This document shows positions 5,418-10,951 of a stretch of 12,523 bases of DNA, piece by piece. Each line of letters begins with the position of its first letter. Within the stretch, counting starts at the first letter, position 1. The stretch comes from Chromatiales bacterium. GTDB taxonomy: Bacteria > Pseudomonadota > Gammaproteobacteria > UBA6429 > Thiohalophilaceae. Under the pieces are notes generated by a model. That model was not told where the DNA came from. It was given only the letters and a program-made list of their open reading frames with translations, and searched no databases. The DNA lies in assembly GCA_027057985.1 (NCBI GenBank), contig JALUTJ010000260.1, forward strand, positions 1 through 12,523, read 5' to 3'. Position numbers and translations under genes: made by a program.

Positions 5418-6362
5418 TCAGGTATTTAGCGTTAATGTCCCGACCAGCTCAGAGACATTCTGCATATCGTGCTGTTGCAGGTAGTCGCTGATGCCCTGGT
5501 TGATCTTGCTGCAGATCAGCGGATCATAAAACAGTGCGGTACCGATGCCGATAGCACTGGCGCCGGCAATCAGAAACTCAATCGCATCTTTAGCCGAGGT
5601 GATTCCACCCTGGCCGATAATCGGGATTCCATGCTCACGCGTAACCTGGTACACCTGGTGAACCTTGAGCAGGGCAATAGGCTTGATGGCCGGGCCTGAG
5701 AGGCCGCCCTGGTTATTACCGATGATTGGGGTGCGTGACTCGATATCAATCGCCATGCCCATCATGGTATTGATCACGGCAAAGCCATCGGTGCCGGCTT
5801 CGATACAGCGCCGTGCATTTTCGGCAATATCGGTCTGGTTTGGCGAGAGCTTGGTAATAATCGGCTTACTGGTGGCCTTGCGGCACACTTCCACCACGCG
5901 AGCCGACATCTCCGGATCATTGCCAAAGGCCATACCACCGCATTTGACATTGGGGCAGGAGATATTGATCTCCACTGCATCGATGTCGGTATCATCGAAC
6001 TGGCGGGCAATCTCGGCATAGTCTTCAATGGTGGAGCCGGACAGGTTGGCAATAAAGCGGGTTTCCTGTTTTGGCAGGGCAGGCAGGATTTCTTTTATTA
6101 CCTGCTCGGCGCCGGGGTTTTGCAGGCCGATGGCATTGAGCATACCGGCGGGGGTTTCATAAACACGGTGAGGACGGTTACCGAGGCGGGGTTCAACCGT
6201 GGTGCCCTTTAGACAGACGGCGCCCACGTCCTGGTTGGAGTAACCCTCGACCCGGGTGTACTCCTCGCCAAAACCCACACAGCCCGAAAGCAGCACCAGC
6301 GGGGTATTGAAATCCATACCACAAAATTGCGTTTTCAGAAGTTCAGCATTGTTCATTGTCAT
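5418..6362 (-). CDS. pyrD: Dihydroorotate dehydrogenase, class 1B catalytic subunit
   Basis: The 314-residue protein is an FMN-binding TIM barrel that oxidises dihydroorotate to orotate in pyrimidine synthesis. Class 1 signatures are clear: LKGTTVEPRLGNRPHRVYET (51-70), PAGMLNAIGLQNPG (71-84), EINISCPNVKCGGMAFG (131-147) with the catalytic-base Cys at 136, KLSPNQTD, TMMGMAIDIESR, GGLSGPAIKP and GQGGITSAKDAIEFLIAGAS. The KGTT-EPR-GN and NAIGLQNPG pattern points to class 1B (PyrDB), the cytosolic NAD-linked type, rather than the membrane-bound, quinone-linked class 2 enzyme usual in Gammaproteobacteria. Class 1B enzymes normally work with the flavin and iron-sulfur subunit PyrK; none is encoded here. 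Start could be the first or third codon (MTM), neither with a good ribosome site. The nearest upstream gene, trmL, is divergent. Confidence 0.92.
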   Translation of the reverse strand: MTMNNAELLKTQFCGMDFNTPLVLLSGCVGFGEEYTRVEGYSNQDVGAVCLKGTTVEPRLGNRPHRVYETPAGMLNAIGLQNPGAEQVIKEILPALPKQETRFIANLSGSTIEDYAEIARQFDDTDIDAVEINISCPNVKCGGMAFGNDPEMSARVVEVCRKATSKPIITKLSPNQTDIAENARRCIEAGTDGFAVINTMMGMAIDIESRTPIIGNNQGGLSGPAIKPIALLKVHQVYQVTREHGIPIIGQGGITSAKDAIEFLIAGASAIGIGTALFYDPLICSKINQGISDYLQQHDMQNVSELVGTLTLNT

Positions 6363-6451
6363 AGGCGGAAAGATACAAGGAACACGCTAAAAGGTACAGT
6401 AAAACATTTTGCTGTAGTACGAAGCAATAATATATTTGAGATAATGTTGCT

Positions 6452-6563
6452 AGAGGTGATTCAGCCATTGCCGATCAAGACACGCCGTAAATACATCCAT
6501 GTAGGCTCGGGGGCCGCTCTCCCTGCGGCCCACGGTCTTGATCGACAATGGCTTTCTACCTCT
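6452..6563 (-). repeat. Structured 112-nt dispersed repeat, copy 2 (inverted)
   Basis: This is the reverse-oriented partner of the element at 1031-1142. Read on the minus strand it has the outer stem AGAGGT (6563-6558) with ACCTCT (6457-6452), fully paired here, and the 19-bp stem AGCCATTGTCGATCAAGAC with GTCTTGATCGGCAATGGCT, with one U-G wobble. The 53-base interior is identical to copy 1. Of nine differences between copies, eight fall in stems and all keep or restore pairing. It lies between divergent pyrD and trmL, about 90 bases upstream of pyrD, and could be part of the pyrD leader if transcription starts beyond it. No pyrD promoter was convincing in the remaining gap. Confidence 0.85.
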
Positions 6564-6594
6564 TGTGAGTTTGTTTTCTGATCCAGCAATCAGT

Positions 6595-6608
6595 TAGCTG
6601 AACAGCTA
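6595..6608. repeat. Short palindrome upstream of trmL
   Basis: TAGCTG and CAGCTA are separated by AA, forming a perfect 14-base inverted repeat 35 bases before the trmL ATG. TACACT at 6614-6619 could be a -10 box, but no -35 box fits. The palindrome could be an operator or a leader hairpin. Confidence 0.25.
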
Positions 6609-6642
6609 GGCCATACACTGGTGTCTGTGGTTTAATTGCGGC

Positions 6643-7107
6643 ATGTTTAATATCGTACTCTATGAGCCGGAGATACCGGCCAATACCGGGAATATCATTC
6701 GTCTCTGTGCCAATACCGGTTCGCAACTGCACCTGATTCAGCCGCTGGGCTTTGATATGGAGGATAAAAAGCTGCGTCGTGCCGGGCTGGATTATCACGA
6801 ATTTGCCAGCGTGCAGCAATATGATTCCCTGCAGGCCTGTCTGGAAAAAATTAAAGCGAAAAACGTATACGCCATATCGACGAAGGGATCACGGTATGTG
6901 CATGATGTGCACTTTGAACAGGGAGATGTGCTGCTGTTTGGCCCGGAAACCCGAGGCCTGCCGCAACAGGTACGCGAGGATGCAGGAGAGGAAAAGGTGC
7001 TGCGAATCCCGATGCAACCCATTAATCGAAGCCTGAACCTGTCCAATGCCGTGGCACTGGTGGTCTATGAAGCCTGGCGGCAACTGGGTTTTAAGGGTAG
7101 TGTGTAG
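6643..7107 (+). CDS. trmL: tRNA (cytidine(34)-2'-O)-methyltransferase TrmL
   Basis: This 154-residue SPOUT-fold enzyme uses S-adenosylmethionine to methylate the 2'-OH of the wobble nucleotide in the two tRNA-Leu isoacceptors. It has the full-length TrmL pattern: the N-terminal [20 protein letters not shown] with the conserved Asn-Thr-Gly-Asn and Arg, [20 protein letters not shown], and DYHEFASV. The C-terminal trefoil-knot cofactor site is FGPETRGLP (about 114-122) followed by [20 protein letters not shown]. It acts as a cytosolic homodimer. The ATG at 6643 gives the canonical N-terminus but has no visible ribosome site, so a short or leaderless transcript is possible. It is divergent from pyrD and followed 81 bases later by an unrelated signalling pair that seems to have its own promoter. 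Confidence 0.95.
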   Translation: MFNIVLYEPEIPANTGNIIRLCANTGSQLHLIQPLGFDMEDKKLRRAGLDYHEFASVQQYDSLQACLEKIKAKNVYAISTKGSRYVHDVHFEQGDVLLFGPETRGLPQQVREDAGEEKVLRIPMQPINRSLNLSNAVALVVYEAWRQLGFKGSV

Positions 7108-7126
7108 GTATATAGCAGGAAATGGA

Positions 7127-7171
7127 TTCAATCCGGCATAAAAATCGCTATACTTAATTATATTTAGTATA
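7127..7171 (+). promoter_or_regulatory. Promoter and inverted repeat upstream of the STAS-like gene
   Basis: TATACT at 7149-7154 (5/6 to a -10 box) lies 16 bases after a poor -35 (TTCAAT, 7127-7132). The -10 box is also the left arm of an inverted repeat whose right arm is AGTATA (7166-7171); extending both arms to nine bases adds one mismatch. The repeat would cover the -10 and start site, fitting a repressor or autoregulator site. The coding start lies 17 bases beyond. Confidence 0.4.
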
Positions 7172-7188
7172 ACTGGTGGGAGACAGTA

Positions 7189-7611
7189 GTGGGTTTCTTG
7201 AGACATTTTCTGCCGCAGCATCATTTTTTGCTAAGTGAAGTTTATGGGGAAATTAACAGTAAAGATCTTTTTGAACATATATTTGAGATAAATAAGCTTG
7301 CTGAGAATACGGATAGCTTGCTTGAACTGGCTGATTGTAGAGGGATAACGGAAATAAACTTACATACCGATGATGTTGTCACCTCGGCAGATATTGAGAC
7401 TGACAAGATTGGTAGTAAGCTTGCCATACTTGCTCCTGAAAACAATAAACTGGTTTATGGAATGATCAATGCCTATCGGATGTTTGCAGAGGAGCATCGG
7501 CAACAGGTAAAAATATTTACCGATGTAGAACAGGCGCTGTCGTGGCTGACAGATGATAAAACACAAATTGATATATTCAGAAAACAGGTTGAAGACAACC
7601 TGAAGATATAA
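7189..7611 (+). CDS. STAS/SpoIIAA-like (SEC14-type) small regulatory protein
   Basis: This 140-residue soluble protein starts with GTG at 7189, supported by GGGAG six bases upstream. Its layout resembles small STAS/SpoIIAA-like proteins: a first beta strand with FLLSEVYGEINSKDLFEHI, then LLELADCRGITEINLHTDDV (about 41-60), then KLAILAPENNKLVYGMINAY, and a C-terminal VKIFTDVEQALSWL. Members often act as phosphorylation- or ligand-dependent switches and bind partner signalling proteins. No phosphoacceptor Ser or Thr can be pointed to with confidence. It is followed by a hybrid kinase in the same reading frame, which suggests that the two proteins act together. Family membership rests on pattern memory, not a profile search. 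Confidence 0.68.
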   Translation: MGFLRHFLPQHHFLLSEVYGEINSKDLFEHIFEINKLAENTDSLLELADCRGITEINLHTDDVVTSADIETDKIGSKLAILAPENNKLVYGMINAYRMFAEEHRQQVKIFTDVEQALSWLTDDKTQIDIFRKQVEDNLKI

Positions 7612-7728
7612 TTTTACCAGGGTAGTAATATTTCAACTTCAGCTTTTACCAATTTTCTTCATAGTGGCTTTGATTTTACTGAATCAGAGAGTCACCTGCT
7701 GTTCCGTTTTCGTACCCTGAATTACTTT

Positions 7729-9375
7729 ATGGCGATCGCCATTATTTTTGGCCTGCTGATTGGTATCCTGGGCTTAACTGGGGTAATGGATATCGGTAAA
7801 TTTCAACCTGCCACCAATATTACGTATGCCTTTTTTAATCTTGTACTGATTTTATTGCTGCGACGCAATATTAAATGGTTCCGGCCGATCGCGTGGGCGC
7901 AGGTTATTTCATCGCTGATGGTTTTTACCATCGCACTGATCACAGTAGTGCATGATGAATTTCGTATCGCCTGGTTCTATGTTTCAATTTATCTTGCCTA
8001 CATGTTACTGGGTGAGCGGGTCGGTAATGCATTAACCATTGTCACCATTGCCATTATCATCGTTGTCTATAACCTGTTTGATATCAATCTCAGTCATACG
8101 GCAATACAGACCGCCATTTTCAGCCTGATAGTCTTTGGCCTTTTAAGCCGTGTCTATAATCTGCAGGTAAAGAACTATGAAACCGAGCTGAATGAAAAGA
8201 ACCGGGACCTTGCCGAAGGTATCAAAAAACTGGATAACGCCCTCGCAGAAGCACATGCAGCAAATGAATCCAAGAGCCTGTTCCTTGCAAATATGAGCCA
8301 TGAAATACGTACGCCGATGAATGGCATGTTGAGTCTGGTACAGGTACTGCGCACAACCGAACTGGATGAAAAACAGCGGGAATACCTGAAGTCCATCGAT
8401 CGTGCTGGTGAGATCTTAATGAGTCTGATTGACGATCTGCTGGATCTTTCACGTATCGAATCCGGTAAACTTGAAGTTGAGACTCGTCCATTCAGGGTCT
8501 GGGAATTTATCGATGATATCCTGCTGCAGTCCGAATATCTTTTTGAAGATGAGCACAAGGATATACATTTTAATGTTGATATTGATGATAATCTGCCGGC
8601 ATATCTGGTAACCGATGATGTTCGCCTGAAACAGGTTGTCAGTAACCTGGTGAATAATGCCTTCAAGTTTACCGTACAGGGAGAGGTCACGCTGCTTATC
8701 AACGGGCGCAGGCATAAAGACCGGTATCATCTGCATATTGAAGTTAATGATACTGGTGTGGGTATTCCGCCTGAAAAGATTGAAACGATATTTGAGCCGT
8801 TTCAGCAACTTTCACCGCGTCGTATCTATAATAAGGGCGTGGGACTTGGTCTGCCGATCTGTAAAAAAATCGTTGATGCACTTGGCGGTACAATTAAAAT
8901 ACATTCCGTACCTTTACAGGGTACACGCTTTACCCTTGAGTTTACATTTGATATTGCTGATGAGCTGCAGATTAGTCCACAACAGGAAACTAATGAAAAG
9001 ATCCATCTAAAACCACTGCGTATTCTCCTCGTTGAAGATGACAAAATCAGCCAGATGGCAGTGAAAAGCTGGATGACAGAAAATAAACATCATGTCATTG
9101 TCTGTGAAAATGGACGGGAAGCCATCGATTACCTGCGAGAGCATGAAGTGGATGTTATTCTTATGGATGTACATATGCCGGAGATGGATGGGGTCGAAGC
9201 TACCCAGCTGATCAAACAGGAAGGTATTAGCAAAGCCCCGATTATTGGTATGACGGCAAGCGTTATGAATGAAGAACGAAAGAGTTATCTTGATGCTGGT
9301 ATGGATGTTCTGGTTGAAAAGCCGGTAAACTTCGAATCTTTATTAAAAATTATAAAAGAAAGACTGCCTTTCTAA
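7729..9375 (+). CDS. Membrane-bound hybrid histidine kinase with C-terminal receiver
   Basis: From the ATG this is 548 residues. About six hydrophobic helices (2-141) with short loops suggest a membrane sensor without a large periplasmic domain. A coiled linker (about 148-180) follows. The HisKA domain has SHEIRTPMNG with phospho-His 191; the ATPase domain has the N box NLVNNAFKF (306-314), G1 DTGVGIP (341-347) and G2 GVGLGLP (370-376); the receiver has acidic EDD (436-438), phospho-Asp 480 in ILMDVHMPEMDG, T509 and K531. There is no output domain, so signal must pass to a phosphotransfer protein or another regulator. The true start is probably upstream: the frame stays open back to the TAA at 7609 and encodes plausible residues (FDFTESESHLLFRFRTLN), while the ATG has no ribosome site. 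An ATT at 7630, seven bases after AGGG, would give 581 residues; CTG codons at 7696 and 7699 are alternatives. Confidence 0.92.
   Translation: MAIAIIFGLLIGILGLTGVMDIGKFQPATNITYAFFNLVLILLLRRNIKWFRPIAWAQVISSLMVFTIALITVVHDEFRIAWFYVSIYLAYMLLGERVGNALTIVTIAIIIVVYNLFDINLSHTAIQTAIFSLIVFGLLSRVYNLQVKNYETELNEKNRDLAEGIKKLDNALAEAHAANESKSLFLANMSHEIRTPMNGMLSLVQVLRTTELDEKQREYLKSIDRAGEILMSLIDDLLDLSRIESGKLEVETRPFRVWEFIDDILLQSEYLFEDEHKDIHFNVDIDDNLPAYLVTDDVRLKQVVSNLVNNAFKFTVQGEVTLLINGRRHKDRYHLHIEVNDTGVGIPPEKIETIFEPFQQLSPRRIYNKGVGLGLPICKKIVDALGGTIKIHSVPLQGTRFTLEFTFDIADELQISPQQETNEKIHLKPLRILLVEDDKISQMAVKSWMTENKHHVIVCENGREAIDYLREHEVDVILMDVHMPEMDGVEATQLIKQEGISKAPIIGMTASVMNEERKSYLDAGMDVLVEKPVNFESLLKIIKERLPF
9357..9373 (-). 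terminator. Hairpin at the convergent stop codons
   Basis: AGAAAG (9357-9362) and CTTTCT (9368-9373) form a six-bp stem with a five-base loop. On the minus strand it is followed by TTTATAATTTTT, so it could end the phosphatase transcript inside the end of the kinase gene. It offers no T-run for the plus strand. Confidence 0.4.
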
Positions 9376-10949
9376 ATTGACAATGTAAAAACAGGGTCAG
9401 TGTCCTGTGGCAGATTTTTATCATGGTTTTCAGTATTATAAACATATAGTGATGCAGTCAGGCTGTTTGCTGTAAGACGGAGATCAAGAAAATTAGGATC
9501 CTGTATTTCGTCCCAGATCCGAGTGATGGTTCCAAGTACATCGGAATATCCAGAATCACCTACAGATAGAAATTTTGAACCTGTCTCAGACAAATGTTGG
9601 CGATTTGTTAAGGCAGAAGTCGTTAGCTGGTAACATGGAGCAGGAAATCGAGGAGGCAGGAAACTAAAAGCATTCGCTACATGAATATCACCTGATACAA
9701 ATACAACTTTAATATCGTTTCTGTCGAGAACGAGCTCCCGAATAATATTGATAATGACTTTTAATCCGGGCTTATTACCTGGAGAATGCCAGCTGTCTCT
9801 GACATCGTCACGTATGCCGCCGATTAAATCAGTTAATTCTTTTGGCGCCGTTGATGCCAGAATTTCAACAAAGTCCTTGAGATTAATAAGTGGCACACCA
9901 CAGCCAAGTAGTAGATATTTAATATCATAGTTATGTTTCAGGGAGTGGAGAAAATCCTTGAAATCATCTTCCTGTTGTTGGCTAATAAGAGTTGAACGAC
10001 GATCACGATAATTCCTGCTGGAACGGCCATCAAAGACAAAGATTGCGGCACTGCCTTCAATTCTTGACTGGTGTGCATCAGGTTGTTTTTTAGCATTAAC
10101 TAAAGATTTACGAACACGGGGGCCCATATTAAGAATATACTCTTCAGCAGCTGTTCGGGCTATCTCACCTATCGGAAAATTATTATCACGAAAGTCATTT
10201 TGTTCACTTCCCCAGCCATCGCGTATTTCATGGTCATCCCAGATACAGCAATGATGAAAATTATGCATAGTGTACTGAAAGTCTGACCAGGACCAGGTAT
10301 ATGTGTACATACGGCGATAATCTATAAGAAGATTCTTTTGAGCCGGTTTATTTTTATCCATGTTGATTTTGTCATAGTAATTATCGACAAAATCCGTTGC
10401 AGGAACTCCATCACTGTAGGCTGTATCACCAAAGGCCCAGACCTCGTCAGGCTTAAGAAAAGTTAACTGACTTCGGTACCATTGAAATATACCCTCGGTA
10501 TATGGCCCTATAGAAGTGGGTTCACCTTTATCACCGAGATAAGGTTGATTACAGGACCAGGCGATATAACGTTGCTGCAAAGGCATTCCAGGTTGATCGA
10601 TATTAAGGTTAAAGCTACCTTTTGTGATTTCCTGTCCTGTTATTATAAAATCAGCAATCAACTCTTCAGAGGTAGATACGTTTCCGTTTTCAAATAATGA
10701 CCATTCCCATTCAGTAATCTGGCTAAAAGGACCAAGATCATATTTTGTGAAAAAAGGCGGGTTTTCTATACCCCGGTAAGAAAAGTAACTATAGAAGATC
10801 CTGTTTTTATCTCTGTTACCTTTCGGCCACACAGCCAGCAGGTATTCTCCTGCTTTTAGCGGCTGTATCATAAATGACCGTAGGTATTGTCCAGGTCGGC
10901 CAATTAAAACAATATCTACCCTGCTATTTGGGTAGTGAATCGGCTTCAT
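9372..10949 (-). CDS. PhoD-like metallophosphatase, cytoplasmic
   Basis: This 525-residue protein belongs to the PhoD-like branch of calcineurin-type metallophosphatases. Metal-site motifs are in order: AFGDTAYSDG (172-181, Asp175; usually GDQIYAD), CIWDDHEIRDGWG (235-247, Asp239 and His240), FDGRSSRN (306-313, the conserved Asp-x-Arg segment) and FVSGDIHVA (417-425, Asp421 and His423). A 120-residue N-terminal beta-rich region precedes SCNQPY (132-137), the usual start of the catalytic core. No Sec or Tat signal is present, unlike classical secreted PhoD, so the substrate is probably inside the cell. The gene begins two bases after the stop of the large upstream gene, so the two form an operon. 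Its TAG overlaps the TAA of the convergent kinase gene. The substrate is unknown; a phosphodiester or nucleotide is possible from the family only. Confidence 0.87.
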   Translation of the reverse strand: MKPIHYPNSRVDIVLIGRPGQYLRSFMIQPLKAGEYLLAVWPKGNRDKNRIFYSYFSYRGIENPPFFTKYDLGPFSQITEWEWSLFENGNVSTSEELIADFIITGQEITKGSFNLNIDQPGMPLQQRYIAWSCNQPYLGDKGEPTSIGPYTEGIFQWYRSQLTFLKPDEVWAFGDTAYSDGVPATDFVDNYYDKINMDKNKPAQKNLLIDYRRMYTYTWSWSDFQYTMHNFHHCCIWDDHEIRDGWGSEQNDFRDNNFPIGEIARTAAEEYILNMGPRVRKSLVNAKKQPDAHQSRIEGSAAIFVFDGRSSRNYRDRRSTLISQQQEDDFKDFLHSLKHNYDIKYLLLGCGVPLINLKDFVEILASTAPKELTDLIGGIRDDVRDSWHSPGNKPGLKVIINIIRELVLDRNDIKVVFVSGDIHVANAFSFLPPRFPAPCYQLTTSALTNRQHLSETGSKFLSVGDSGYSDVLGTITRIWDEIQDPNFLDLRLTANSLTASLYVYNTENHDKNLPQDTDPVFTLSI

Positions 10950-10951
10950 TT

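Noticed and set aside
6363..6451. Promoter for pyrD
   Set aside because: I looked for -35/-10 pairs on the minus strand and found none convincing, so none is listed.
1031..6563. Composite transposon formed by the two repeats
   Set aside because: No transposase is encoded between the copies and the enclosed genes are ordinary pilus and pyrimidine genes; the copies look like independent insertions.
8175..8702. 175-codon minus-strand open frame
   Set aside because: It is antisense to the HisKA and ATPase region of the kinase and is Ser/Arg-rich, as expected for a shadow frame.
9372..10949. Secreted alkaline phosphatase PhoD
   Set aside because: The N-terminus (MKPIHYPNSRVDIVLIGRPG) lacks a twin-arginine or Sec signal, and there is no upstream in-frame extension because the previous gene ends two bases before.
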